A DNA stretch of 64,000 nt from Nitrosospira sp. Is2. GTDB lineage: Bacteria > Pseudomonadota > Gammaproteobacteria > Burkholderiales > Nitrosomonadaceae. Position numbers and translations under genes: made by a program. The stretch is taken from assembly GCF_033095785.1 (NCBI RefSeq), contig NZ_CP137134.1, positions 682,001-746,000 on the forward strand. The letters run 5' to 3'. Below, piece by piece: positions 17,123-26,191 of the stretch (its first letter is position 1; each line of letters opens with the position of its first letter). The notes beneath the pieces are model-generated. The model saw nothing but the letters and a program-made list of their open reading frames with translations. It was not told the DNA's origin and ran no database searches.

Positions 17123-20100
17123 TTAGCGGGTTCCCACACTTTCCAATTCCCTGTCTTCGTCCAACTTGAGGGGACCGGTACCAGAAAACCGGTTCAGATA
17201 CAGATAGATCACCGGCGTAATAAACAGGGTGATAACTTGGGAGAATAATAAGCCCCCTACCACGGCAAGGCCCAGCGGCTGGCGCAACTCCGCACCCGCT
17301 CCCAGGCCGAGCGCGATAGGAAGCGCACCCATCAGTGCCGCAAGCGTAGTCATCATGATTGGCCGGAACCGCAGCAGGCAGGCGGTCCTGATTGCCTCGT
17401 GCGGCGGCAAGGCATGATTGCGTTCCGCATCCAACGCGAAATCGATCATCATGATCGCATTCTTCTTGACAATACCGATTAACATCAGGATACCGATCAT
17501 CGCGATTATTGACAGCTCCATATTGAACAACCACAACACCGCCAACGCTCCAGCGGCGGCCGATGGCAGCCCCGAGAGAATGGTCAGCGGATGTATATAG
17601 CTCTCGTACAGCACGCCAAGCAATATGTATATAACCAGCAGCGCCGCGACAATGAGTACCAGCTGGCTCGCCTGTGATGACTGAAACGCCGCGGCGTCCC
17701 CGGCATAACTTGTCAGTATGCTCGGAGGCAAGTTCAGCTCGCGCTTGAACTGCTCGATACGCGTCGAAGCCTCACCTAAAGCTGCCCCGGGGGCGAGATT
17801 GAAAGAGATGGTCAGCGCCTCTAACTGTCCGGCGTGATTGATCGCGATCGGTCCCACTTCGCGTTCAACCGATGCCACGCTTGACAATGGCACCAGTATT
17901 CCGTTCTTCGCACGCAAATATATTTTGTCGAACGCGCGCTCGTCTGTGCGATCTGCCGGCGTGACCTGGAGGATAACCTGGTAGCTGTCACTCGAAGTAT
18001 AGATGGTAGAAACCTGACGTTCGCCAAATGCACTATAGAGCGCGGAACGGATGTCAGCCATTTGCACCCCCAAAAGATTGACTTTGTCCCGATTGATATT
18101 TAAACGCGCCTGCAGACCTTTCAATTGCGAGTCGCTTGTCACATCACGAAAGACGGCATCTTCGCGCATGCGCGACATCAGCGCGTCGGCAGCCCCGCGC
18201 AGCTCTTCAGCCCGTACACTCCGCATGACGTATTGATATCGGCTCTTGCTGGTGCGGCCCCCGAGCCTGAGATTCTGGATGGGATTAATGAAAACATTTA
18301 CCCCGGGGACTTTGCGCACGTCCCGACGCAGGTCCTCCATTATTTTATCGAGAGGGGGACGCTCGGCACGCGGCTTGAGAGTCATGAACAGCCGGGCGCT
18401 GTTACTTTCAGTGGCGTTGACAATCAGGGTGTCGACTGCGGGATTGGACCTGATCACGTCGCCGGTGCGCTGCAACAGCTCCGCCATCGCCGGAAAGGAA
18501 ATGTCCTCCACGGCTTCTACTGTTATCAATGCTTGACCGATGTCCTCGTTTGGAAAAAAACCTTTGGGCAAGAGCACGAACAGCACTGCTGTCGCAACGA
18601 AGGTTCCAGCCGCAATTCCCATTACCGTCCGCTTACGGCGCAACGCCCAGTCCAGCATGCGTTCGTAGCCTGCCAGGACCCGGGCAAACCCGTGCTCGAA
18701 CCATGCTGTCCATTTCAGGCTGAGCCGCTCCGGTTCCTGTCCCGTTTCCTTTGGCCGGAGGTAACGACTCGTCATTACCGGTACCAATGTTAGCGATACC
18801 ACCGCCGACATCAGAACCGCGATGCCTACCACAGCAGCAAATTCATGAAAGAGCAGTCCAATTACACCGGGCATGAAAAAAATCGGGATAAAGACCGCGA
18901 CCAGAGACAGGGAAATCGAAATAATCGTAAAACTGACCTCTCGTGATCCTTGCAGAGCAGCCTGTAAAGGGGGAAGCCCTTCATCGATATGACGCACGAT
19001 ATTCTCAAGCATGACGATCGCGTCATCGACCACCAACCCGACTGCGAGCGTGATCGCCAGCAAGGAAATGTTGTCGAGGCTGTAGCCGAGGACGCGCATC
19101 AGCGCCACGGTCCCAAGCAACGAGATCGGGAGCGACAGCGCGGGAATCAATGTAGCGGAAGCTTTGCGCAGAAACAGAAAAATCACCAGCAAGACCAGCA
19201 CAATGGTTATCGCGAGCGTTACCTGGACATCATGAATAGCCTCACGGATCGAGATTGAACGGTCGCTAGTCAACTTGAGCTGTACAGATGAAGGCATCTG
19301 CTCGATCAGGACCGGCATGACTGCCTTGATCGCATCAACCGTGGCGACGGTATTGGCCCCGGGCTGGCGCTGCACGGAAAGTGTGATTGCCCGTTCGCCA
19401 TTCACCCAGCTTGCAGTCTTGATAGACTCCACACTGTCCTCGACCTGCGCCACGTCCGACAGTCTGACCGGATTCCCGCTGTCAGACGTGGCAATTATCA
19501 GGTCCGCGAACGCAGCCGCATTATTGAGCTGGCGATTGGCCTGGATGGTCAGCGTCTGCCGTGGTCCTTCTAGCGTGCCGATTGGCGTATTGGCGTTCGC
19601 GGTGCGCAGCGAGCTGGCGATATCATCCAGCGTCAGATTCCGGACTGCCAGGGCCTCAGGTTTTGCCAGAACGCGCACGGCATACTTTTTCTGTCCGTTG
19701 ATCTGTACCTGGGCAACGCCGGGCAGCGTCGACAGAGTGGGCGAAATGAGATCCTCGGCATAACTGTTCAAGTCCGACAGCGACATGGAAGGCGAGGTCA
19801 AGGCAAGAAAGATGATGGGCGCATCAGCGGGGTTGATCTTGCGGTAGGAAGGGGGTGTAGTCATCTCCACCGGCAGCGCACGCTGGGCACGCAGTAGCGC
19901 CGCTTGCACGTCTATGGACGCGCTGTCTATATCCCGGTCCTGGTCGAATTCCAGTGTGACCGATGTATTGCCGAGCGTACTCGTCGAACTGATTACGGAC
20001 AATCCGGAAATAGTGGAAAACTGCCGCTCGAGTTGTGTCGCTACAGACGAGGCCATGGTTTCCGCGCTCGCACCCGGCAACACGGCGGTGACGGAAATGG

Positions 20101-20230
20101 TGGGCGCGTCATAGCTCGGAAGCGCGGCGATGGGTAAATCATTGTAGGCGATGACACCGGCCACGACTGCCGACGCGGATAACAGAAACGTCATCACTGG
20201 CCGCCGGATACACAATTCGGAAATGTTCAT
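17123..20230 (-). CDS. RND-family efflux permease (HAE1/MdtB-like)
   Basis: A 1035-residue inner-membrane pump driven by proton influx. The start MNISELCIRRPVMTFLL is typical of the MdtB/MdtC and AcrB groups. A first transmembrane helix precedes the large periplasmic loop, which recurs after TM7. The proton-relay region is in LAVGLVVDDAIVMLENIVRH (Asp-Asp pair about 406-407), with more helices to about residue 1010. It is encoded downstream of the membrane-fusion adaptor on the same strand and converges with metG. No outer-membrane channel gene of the TolC type lies in the window. Substrate is unknown; multidrug or metabolite export is likely. Confidence 0.93.
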   Translation of the reverse strand: MNISELCIRRPVMTFLLSASAVVAGVIAYNDLPIAALPSYDAPTISVTAVLPGASAETMASSVATQLERQFSTISGLSVISSTSTLGNTSVTLEFDQDRDIDSASIDVQAALLRAQRALPVEMTTPPSYRKINPADAPIIFLALTSPSMSLSDLNSYAEDLISPTLSTLPGVAQVQINGQKKYAVRVLAKPEALAVRNLTLDDIASSLRTANANTPIGTLEGPRQTLTIQANRQLNNAAAFADLIIATSDSGNPVRLSDVAQVEDSVESIKTASWVNGERAITLSVQRQPGANTVATVDAIKAVMPVLIEQMPSSVQLKLTSDRSISIREAIHDVQVTLAITIVLVLLVIFLFLRKASATLIPALSLPISLLGTVALMRVLGYSLDNISLLAITLAVGLVVDDAIVMLENIVRHIDEGLPPLQAALQGSREVSFTIISISLSLVAVFIPIFFMPGVIGLLFHEFAAVVGIAVLMSAVVSLTLVPVMTSRYLRPKETGQEPERLSLKWTAWFEHGFARVLAGYERMLDWALRRKRTVMGIAAGTFVATAVLFVLLPKGFFPNEDIGQALITVEAVEDISFPAMAELLQRTGDVIRSNPAVDTLIVNATESNSARLFMTLKPRAERPPLDKIMEDLRRDVRKVPGVNVFINPIQNLRLGGRTSKSRYQYVMRSVRAEELRGAADALMSRMREDAVFRDVTSDSQLKGLQARLNINRDKVNLLGVQMADIRSALYSAFGERQVSTIYTSSDSYQVILQVTPADRTDERAFDKIYLRAKNGILVPLSSVASVEREVGPIAINHAGQLEALTISFNLAPGAALGEASTRIEQFKRELNLPPSILTSYAGDAAAFQSSQASQLVLIVAALLVIYILLGVLYESYIHPLTILSGLPSAAAGALAVLWLFNMELSIIAMIGILMLIGIVKKNAIMMIDFALDAERNHALPPHEAIRTACLLRFRPIMMTTLAALMGALPIALGLGAGAELRQPLGLAVVGGLLFSQVITLFITPVIYLYLNRFSGTGPLKLDEDRELESVGTR

Positions 20231-20303
20231 TGCACGTGCCGGTGGAAATGCTCGATATTGTGGGTATGCTGGGCATGCTGGAGATGCCGGAACACGGAAG
20301 CGG

Positions 20304-21485
20304 TCATCCAGCCGTTGGTGCCAGACTCGGCCTGGACTCTGTTACGACACTGCCAGGCCTCAGATTCTGCGCGCCTTCCGCGACGACACGCATGCCTTGC
20401 ATAATGCCCTCGCCGCTTATAACCGCAAGCCCTTCCTGTATCAGGAGCACGTCGACCGGAAGAGAACGCACGTGGCTATTGTCACCGACCACATAAAGAA
20501 ATTTCCTTTCCGGACCAGTTTGCACCGCCTGCACCGGAACGGTGAGCGCGTTCTCCACCGTCCGCGGCACGAGCCTCACGGTGACAAACATGCCTGGCCA
20601 GAGATGACTATCCGAGTTGGGAAACTCTGCCTTGAGAAGAATGGTGCCGCTTGCCGTATCGACCACGTTATCGATAAATGTCAGCTTCCCCTTCCGGGTT
20701 TGTGTTTGTTTTTGCCCCGCATTCAGTTCCACCTCGACGGGGACATTGCCCTTGGCCAATGCCTGTTGAAGAGGCACAAGCTCACGTTCCGGCAATGTAA
20801 AGCTGACGTTGATGGGATCGATCTGGGTGATGTTTACCAGGGAATCATTCGGCTGCACCAGGCTACCCTGGTGCACTACGATGGCGCCCGTGCGCCCCGC
20901 GATAGGCGCTTTGATTTCACTAAAGCCGCGGGCGATACGGTTCGCCTGCATCGTAGCCTGATCAACCGCAAGTTGGGCGCGCAGCGAATCTACCTGATTC
21001 TCGGCAACATCCAACGCGGCCTGCGAAATAAAATGCTGCTCAAATAATTCACGCTGCCGTTCCAAGTTGCGCTCGGCATTCCTCAACTCGGCGCGAGACT
21101 TGGCCAACAGCCCTTCGGTGCGGCTGAGATTGGCATCCTCAGTACGGGCATCAAGCGTAAACAACCTCTCCCCACTCTGAACGAATTGCCCTTCCCTGAT
21201 ATGCACGCTTCGAATCATCGCACTTAGCTGCGGCCGCACCGCAACCGTCTGTTGCGCCGATACCGTTCCGTTGGCCGTAAGCGTGACTGGCACACTGCTG
21301 CGGCCCACCAGGGTGGTCACAACCTGTATCGCCTCAGGAATTTTTTTTCCAACATCGGTGGCGGCACTATGATTATGCCAGACCCAAGTGCCCCCGATCA
21401 CGGCGGCAAGCAGAAGGCCACCCATGGTGAAGCGTAGACGGAGCCGCATCGGCGCACCCGATTTTGTTCGAGAAATAGGTTCCAT
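20304..21485 (-). CDS. RND efflux periplasmic adaptor subunit (membrane-fusion protein)
   Basis: A 393-residue adaptor that links the RND permease to an outer-membrane channel. It has one N-terminal membrane anchor (about 15-37), a lipoyl/beta-barrel half (VRPQLSAMIRSVHIREGQFVQSGERLFTLDAR), a coiled-coil hairpin (about 120-175), then the second lipoyl half (EIKAPIAGRTGAIVVHQGS) and the beta-barrel domain to the C-terminus. It precedes the permease by 73 bases on the same strand. The upstream ABC ATPase gene ends 31 bases before its start, so the three genes probably form one operon. Confidence 0.92.
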   Translation of the reverse strand: MEPISRTKSGAPMRLRLRFTMGGLLLAAVIGGTWVWHNHSAATDVGKKIPEAIQVVTTLVGRSSVPVTLTANGTVSAQQTVAVRPQLSAMIRSVHIREGQFVQSGERLFTLDARTEDANLSRTEGLLAKSRAELRNAERNLERQRELFEQHFISQAALDVAENQVDSLRAQLAVDQATMQANRIARGFSEIKAPIAGRTGAIVVHQGSLVQPNDSLVNITQIDPINVSFTLPERELVPLQQALAKGNVPVEVELNAGQKQTQTRKGKLTFIDNVVDTASGTILLKAEFPNSDSHLWPGMFVTVRLVPRTVENALTVPVQAVQTGPERKFLYVVGDNSHVRSLPVDVLLIQEGLAVISGEGIMQGMRVVAEGAQNLRPGSVVTESRPSLAPTAG

Positions 21486-21516
21486 TGACCGGTCTTACCC
21501 AATGTTTACAATTCCT

Positions 21517-22203
21517 TTATCGGACAACTTGTCCGCCCGCCAACCGTATCCGCCATGCACAACGGCTTGAAATGGCTTCGTCATGAGTCACCAGAACCAG
21601 GGTAGTACCGCGTTCTCGGTTCAGTTCGAACATGAGTTCTATGATCTGCGCACCGGTGGCGGAATCCAGATTGCCAGTAGGTTCATCAGCCAGCAGTAAT
21701 TGCGGTTGAGTGACAAACGCTCGCGCAATGGCGACGCGCTGTTGCTCCCCGCCGGAGAGTTGCCGGGGATAATGCTTAAGACGCATGCCAAGCCCAACCC
21801 GTTCAAGCAATTCCAACGCAGCGCCGTAGGCATTACCGGCGCCGATGAGCTCCAGCGGCAGCATGACGTTCTCAATCGCAGTCAAGGCCGGTAGCAGCTG
21901 AAATGACTGGAATACGAACCCCAGCATCCGTCCGCGCAACGCGGCGCGCGCGTCTTCATCCAGCAGGAAAATATCTTCTCCGGCGAGATGAACCTTGCCT
22001 GCCGACGGAGTATCTAAACCTGCCAGAAGCCCTAGCAGCGTTGACTTGCCCGAGCCGGACGCTCCCACCACAGCAACGGAGTCGCCCGCGTTTATTTCCA
22101 GATTGACATTGTCCAGAATTGTAAGCTGTTCATCGCCCGTACTCACTTGCTTGGTGAGTCCGATTGCCTGCACAATAGGCCGTATCTCAACGTGATCTGA
22201 CAT
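21517..22203 (-). CDS. ABC transporter ATP-binding protein (YbbA/LolD-like)
   Basis: A 228-residue ATPase with Walker A VGASGSGKSTLLGLLAGLD, Q-loop FQSFQLLPALTAIENVMLP, signature LSGGEQQRVAIARAF, Walker B LLLADEPTGNLD and the switch histidine LVTHDEA. The sequence is of the MacB/LolD type and closest to YbbA. The start ATG at 22203 shares the tetramer CATG with the divergent tesA-like gene, as the ybbA and tesA genes are adjacent and divergent in E. coli. The usual membrane partner YbbP is missing; the genes downstream are an RND adaptor and permease instead. Confidence 0.9.
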   Translation of the reverse strand: MSDHVEIRPIVQAIGLTKQVSTGDEQLTILDNVNLEINAGDSVAVVGASGSGKSTLLGLLAGLDTPSAGKVHLAGEDIFLLDEDARAALRGRMLGFVFQSFQLLPALTAIENVMLPLELIGAGNAYGAALELLERVGLGMRLKHYPRQLSGGEQQRVAIARAFVTQPQLLLADEPTGNLDSATGAQIIELMFELNRERGTTLVLVTHDEAISSRCAWRIRLAGGQVVR

Positions 22204-22930
22204 GAAAAAATTCCTGATAATCCTTCTCTCTTTTATGTCATGTTTAGGCGCTGTCAACTCGCACGCTACCGCTGCGCCGGGGACAGCAACCACTACGATT
22301 ATGGTATTCGGCGACAGCTTGTCCGCTGGTTATGGCCTGCCGCAGGATGCCGGATGGGTTAGCCTGCTGAAGAGGCGGCTGCAAACGCAATCACAGGCAT
22401 ATCTGATCAATAATAGCGTCAGTGGCGAAACGGCACACGGCGGGCGCAAACGCATCGAGCAGGCGCTTAAAACCTATCGTCCGGATATCGTCATTGTCGA
22501 ACTCGGCGGTAATGATGGATTGAGAGGCGCCTCAATCGATGCTATCCGTAACGATCTCGAAGCCATCATAGAGGCCTGCCAGCGAAACAATGCCACCGTG
22601 CTGTTGGCGGGGATGCAATTGCCACCCAATTATGGCATAACATACACGCAAAAGTTTCAGGATATGTATCCGCAGCTAGCGAAACGATATGGCATCAAGC
22701 TGGTACCGTTTCTTCTCGATGGCTTTGGCGACAAGCGTGAATTTTTTCAGGCGGACGGGATACATCCCAACGCCCAGGCGCAAGCAAAGATCGTGGAAAA
22801 TGTGTGGAAAGTGCTGAGAGTAATGCTTGCAGGCTCTTCAAACAAGGCGCCGGCCCAGCCCGTAGCGGCAAAGTCCGGATATAGCCGCGACAAGTTCGAA
22901 CTTCACGATCTGGGAAGGCAAAAACCATGA
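22202..22930 (+). CDS. tesA: SGNH/GDSL esterase, TesA-like (arylesterase / lysophospholipase / thioesterase I)
   Basis: A 242-residue exported hydrolase. A signal peptide (1-24) precedes block I FGDSLSAGYGLP with the nucleophile serine, block III ELGGNDGLRG with the oxyanion Gly and Asn, and block V DGIHPNAQAQ with the catalytic Asp and His. E. coli TesA hydrolyses acyl-CoA, lysophospholipids and aryl esters in the periplasm. This protein has about 35 extra C-terminal residues after the catalytic core, rich in Ala, Lys and Gly. The start ATG overlaps the start of the divergent ABC ATPase gene, and the stop overlaps the next gene as ATGA. Confidence 0.92.
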   Translation: MKKFLIILLSFMSCLGAVNSHATAAPGTATTTIMVFGDSLSAGYGLPQDAGWVSLLKRRLQTQSQAYLINNSVSGETAHGGRKRIEQALKTYRPDIVIVELGGNDGLRGASIDAIRNDLEAIIEACQRNNATVLLAGMQLPPNYGITYTQKFQDMYPQLAKRYGIKLVPFLLDGFGDKREFFQADGIHPNAQAQAKIVENVWKVLRVMLAGSSNKAPAQPVAAKSGYSRDKFELHDLGRQKP

Positions 22931-23415
22931 GTTATGAGCACATATTACTTGCACTGGATTTTTCGGAACCGGGGAATTACATTGTTAAAAAAACAAGACA
23001 ACTGGCGGAAACGTTTCGCGCGAAATTGAGCATTATTCATGTTCTTGACAATATCCCGATGCCAGACATGGCTTACGGAACGGAAATTTCTCTGGAGGAA
23101 AACTCAGACGATGAACTCCTTGAAGCGGAAAAATTAAAGTTTAAGCATGTTGGTGACGAGTTGGGTGTGAGTCCTGCCTGCCGGTGGATGGTATGGGGTG
23201 TGCCCGGACAGGAAATTGTCCGGCTTGCGGAGGAGGAGAACGTCGATCTGATTATCGTCGGCTCCCATGGCCGGCATGGGCTCGCCTTACTGTTGGGATC
23301 GACCGCGAATAGCGTTCTCCATCATGCCAGATGCGATGTCATGGCAATCCGGTTACCGGACGAGACCACGGTTGACGAACCGCTCGCAGAAATTGCTCAG
23401 GGCGCGCCGGGTTAG
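22927..23415 (+). CDS. Universal stress protein (UspA family)
   Basis: A 162-residue cytoplasmic UspA-domain protein. It begins MSYEHILLALDFSEPG and ends with the nucleotide-binding motif GSHGRHGLALLLGSTANSVLHHA. The latter matches the G-x2-G-x9-G-S/T pattern of ATP-binding members of the family, so this one probably binds ATP. It overlaps the upstream esterase gene by four bases (ATGA) and is likely co-translated with it. The specific stress or partner is unknown. Confidence 0.92.
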   Translation: MSYEHILLALDFSEPGNYIVKKTRQLAETFRAKLSIIHVLDNIPMPDMAYGTEISLEENSDDELLEAEKLKFKHVGDELGVSPACRWMVWGVPGQEIVRLAEEENVDLIIVGSHGRHGLALLLGSTANSVLHHARCDVMAIRLPDETTVDEPLAEIAQGAPG

Positions 23416-23458
23416 CGTGGGAGCAGAAGGCCCCAGGAAGAACAAGACCCTTCCCGAA

Positions 23459-24259
23459 CTACCAGAATTTCCACCACGGTTCGGCATCCACACCAGTCGA
23501 GTCAGCCAAAAACCGGCTCTGAGGGAAATTCCTTTGCATCACGCGAGCCGCATCGTCCCGCAAGTCTGTCATTCCCAGTGCATCATATGCTTTTACCATG
23601 ATGAATAGCGCCTCCTCCGTTGCCGGCGTCTGGGGGTATTCCTTCAGTGCATACTGAGCACGATTGGCGGCCGCAATATAACCCCCTCGTTTCATGTAAT
23701 AGCGCGCAACCTGTACTTCATTCAGCGCGACGACGTTGACCAGGTGCTTCATTCGTTGCACCGCATCGGGGGTGTATTTGCTCTTGGGGAAACGTGTAAC
23801 CAGTTCCTTGAAATTTTCGAATGACTCCCGCGACGCTTTCGGATCGCGCTCGCTCATATCCTGATTGAGGATTTTTTCGGTCACGATCCCCATCAGCCCC
23901 AGATCGTCATTGAAATTGGCAAGCCCCTTAAGGTAATAAGCGTAATCCACGTTCGAATGGTTGGGGTGCAGCTTGATAAAACGGTCCGCCGCGGCAATAG
24001 CCGAAGCTTGCTCGTTATCCTTATAATAGGCATAGGCAATCTCGAGTTGCGCCTGCTGCGCATAGCGCCCGTAAGGATAACGCGCCTCCAGCTGCTCGAA
24101 CAGCTTGACCGCGCCGGCATAGTTGCCTTCGTTCAATTCCGTTTTGGCCTCGGAATAATATTTGCTCGCCGACCAGTTCTTCGAGTCCTGCACGTTCTTG
24201 GGCAGCAAACCGCAGGCTGACAGAAGCAATATCAGAAATAAAGTTAAACTACGTCGCAT
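23459..24259 (-). CDS. bamD: Outer membrane assembly lipoprotein BamD
   Basis: A 266-residue component of the BAM complex that inserts beta-barrel proteins into the outer membrane. It begins MRRSLTLFLILLLSACGLLP with a lipobox ending in Cys16, then five TPR-like helical repeats (YYSEAKTELNEGNYAGAVKLFE, FIKLHPNHSNVDYAYYLKG, and others). The open frame extends upstream to 24577 through the rluD gene, but the lipoprotein signal fixes the start at 24259. Divergent from rluD, an arrangement common in proteobacteria. Confidence 0.95.
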   Translation of the reverse strand: MRRSLTLFLILLLSACGLLPKNVQDSKNWSASKYYSEAKTELNEGNYAGAVKLFEQLEARYPYGRYAQQAQLEIAYAYYKDNEQASAIAAADRFIKLHPNHSNVDYAYYLKGLANFNDDLGLMGIVTEKILNQDMSERDPKASRESFENFKELVTRFPKSKYTPDAVQRMKHLVNVVALNEVQVARYYMKRGGYIAAANRAQYALKEYPQTPATEEALFIMVKAYDALGMTDLRDDAARVMQRNFPQSRFLADSTGVDAEPWWKFW

Positions 24260-24272
24260 AACGAGTTCGTCG

Positions 24273-24301
24273 TTGAAGACAAGATAAGATATTCTCATTA
24301 T
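24273..24301 (+). promoter_or_regulatory. Candidate sigma-70 promoter of rluD-pgeF
   Basis: TTGAAG, a 17-base spacer, and CATTAT, ending 13 bases before the rluD start in the 55-base gap shared with divergent bamD. The -35 box matches consensus in four of six positions and the -10 box in four of six. Confidence 0.35.
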
Positions 24302-24314
24302 ACCGCAAGGCTCC

Positions 24315-25307
24315 ATGGTGTCTGAACCCGTTGAAACTATCGTCGAAGTCACGATCCCCGCGGATTGCGCGGGCGCCCGCCTGGACCAGGCTCTGGCTCG
24401 ACTGCTCCCGGATTGGTCACGCAGTCGCTTGCAGACGTGGATACGGGAAAAACGGATAAGCGTTGACGGAGCAGAGGCCAGCCCCAAGCAAAAGGTATGG
24501 AGCGGGGAAAAGGTTGAGGTCAGGCCCGCTGTCGATCCCGTGGATGCCATTGATGCCATCCACGCGCCGGAATCCATTTCACTCGATATCCTTTACGAAG
24601 ATGATTCGCTCATCGTGGTTAATAAACCGGCTGGCCTGGTGGTCCATCCCGGCAGCGGGAACTGGCAGGGCACCATGCTGAACGCCCTGCTGCATCACGC
24701 GGCTGATTTGAATGGCATTCCACGCGCGGGTATCGTTCACCGTCTGGACAAGGATACCAGCGGGCTCCTTGTGGTCGCAAAAACACTTGAAGCCCAGACC
24801 CACCTGGTGCGGCAGCTACAGAAACATACCGTCAACCGTGACTATCTGGCGCTCGTTCTTGGCGCCATTTCCGTGGACGGATGCGTTGATGCGCCGGTGG
24901 GGCGGCATCCGGTTGAGCGAACCAAAATGGCGGTCACTGCAAACGGAAAACCGGCACGCACCTTCTATCGGGTACTGGAAAAGTTAGACGGATGCACGCT
25001 GCTCAGATGCCGTCTGGAGACCGGACGCACGCACCAGATTCGTGTACACATGCATTCGATAGGACACCCGTTATTAGGAGACCCCGTATATAAAGGCAAA
25101 CCGGACGGGAGCATTCAAAACGTCATCCGGCTGGCTGGTTTTTCCAGGCAGGCGCTTCATGCGCAAAGGCTTGAATTAACCCATCCTCAACACGGGACTA
25201 GAATGGCCTGGGAGGCGCCGTTACCCGACGATATGAAAAATCTGTTGCTGATGCTCGGCCATCAAAGCAATAAAAGTGTTTTTGCGGTCACTTCGGTATC
25301 AGTATGA
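24315..25307 (+). CDS. rluD: 23S rRNA pseudouridine synthase RluD
   Basis: A 330-residue pseudouridine synthase that modifies U1911, U1915 and U1917 of helix 69 in E. coli 23S rRNA. It has an N-terminal S4 RNA-binding domain (LDQALARLLPDWSRSRLQTWIREKRISVDG, about 18-50), the catalytic aspartate in GIVHRLDKDTSGLLVVAK (about Asp143), and the C-terminal RTHQIRVHM motif. The short linker between the S4 and catalytic domains is repetitive (DPVDAIDAI). Overlaps pgeF by four bases (ATGA), as in many proteobacteria. Confidence 0.95.
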   Translation: MVSEPVETIVEVTIPADCAGARLDQALARLLPDWSRSRLQTWIREKRISVDGAEASPKQKVWSGEKVEVRPAVDPVDAIDAIHAPESISLDILYEDDSLIVVNKPAGLVVHPGSGNWQGTMLNALLHHAADLNGIPRAGIVHRLDKDTSGLLVVAKTLEAQTHLVRQLQKHTVNRDYLALVLGAISVDGCVDAPVGRHPVERTKMAVTANGKPARTFYRVLEKLDGCTLLRCRLETGRTHQIRVHMHSIGHPLLGDPVYKGKPDGSIQNVIRLAGFSRQALHAQRLELTHPQHGTRMAWEAPLPDDMKNLLLMLGHQSNKSVFAVTSVSV

Positions 25308-26131
25308 GTGACTGGATCGTCCCCGACTGGCCCGCACCGAGCAACGTCAAGGCGCTATTTACCACGCGTAAGGGCGGTACCGGCAGTTCGCTCTCGCCCT
25401 CACCTTTTGCCAGCTTCAACCTGGGTGACCACGTCGGCGACGATCCGCTGACCGTTAAACAGAACCGCGACGTGCTACGGCGATTTCTGCCGAACGAACC
25501 CCGCTGGCTGAAGCAGGTACACGGTACGGGCGTCGTCCGCGTGGAGGGGCGCGATTGCGGCGCTCCGCCCTCAGCTCCACCAATCGGCGATGCCGCCTTC
25601 AGTCGTCATCCGGGGAATGTTTGCGCGGTACTGGTCGCGGACTGCCTTGCCATACTCTTGTGCGACCGATCCGGGACAATCGTTGCCGTGATCCATGCCG
25701 GCTGGCGTGGACTGGCCGGGAAAGCGATCGAAAATATGGTGTCGGCAATCGGCACCCCTCCCGCAGCCCTGATGGCGTGGCTCGGACCGGCAATCGGACC
25801 CAACCACTTCGAGGTTGGAGAAGAAGTACGTCAGGCGTTTGTTACCAACGACGAGCGATCCGACGCTGCCTTCATTCCGCACAGCTCATGCAAGGGCAAA
25901 TGGTTCGCGGATCTTTTTCTGCTTGCACGGCAGCAATTGCTGAAGGCTGGCGTGACTGAAGTTTACGGTGGAGGTGTCTGTACTTTCAGCGACCCGGTAA
26001 GATTCTTTTCTTATCGCCGCGACGGCAGTACGGGGCGAATGGCGGGATTAATCTGGTTAGCGCCACAAACAACGCCAGCATTTGAAGGTGTGGCCGAAAC
26101 TCATCCTCTAGTATTGCGCGCGACGAGTTGA
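25304..26131 (+). CDS. pgeF: Purine nucleoside phosphorylase/deaminase, YfiH (laccase-domain) family
   Basis: A 275-residue multicopper-oxidase-like fold protein now linked to peptidoglycan editing and to purine nucleoside phosphorolysis and deamination. The zinc/copper ligands and family motifs are visible: TTRKGGTGSSLSPSP, WLKQVHGTGVVRV, DCLAILLCD, HAGWRGLAGKAIENMV (about 128-143) and LGPAIGPNHFEVGEEV. Starts within the rluD stop codon, and the rluD-yfiH pairing is widely conserved. Confidence 0.92.
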   Translation: MSDWIVPDWPAPSNVKALFTTRKGGTGSSLSPSPFASFNLGDHVGDDPLTVKQNRDVLRRFLPNEPRWLKQVHGTGVVRVEGRDCGAPPSAPPIGDAAFSRHPGNVCAVLVADCLAILLCDRSGTIVAVIHAGWRGLAGKAIENMVSAIGTPPAALMAWLGPAIGPNHFEVGEEVRQAFVTNDERSDAAFIPHSSCKGKWFADLFLLARQQLLKAGVTEVYGGGVCTFSDPVRFFSYRRDGSTGRMAGLIWLAPQTTPAFEGVAETHPLVLRATS

Positions 26132-26158
26132 TTACGCTCGTCATTCACCGCAAGAGCG

Positions 26159-26164
26159 TATAAT
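26159..26164 (+). promoter_or_regulatory. TATAAT -10 box upstream of the ZIP transporter gene
   Basis: A perfect TATAAT lies 27 bases before the ATG of the ZIP gene. The sequence at the -35 distance (GCTCGT region) does not resemble consensus, so a promoter is possible but unproven. Confidence 0.35.
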
Positions 26165-26191
26165 CCCGCATTTTTCCCTACACGGCCCTAC

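Noticed and set aside
20151..21047. 298-codon plus-strand frame opposite the RND adaptor and permease
   Set aside because: Runs through two well-supported genes on the other strand, rich in His/Arg as expected from antisense of GC-rich coding sequence.
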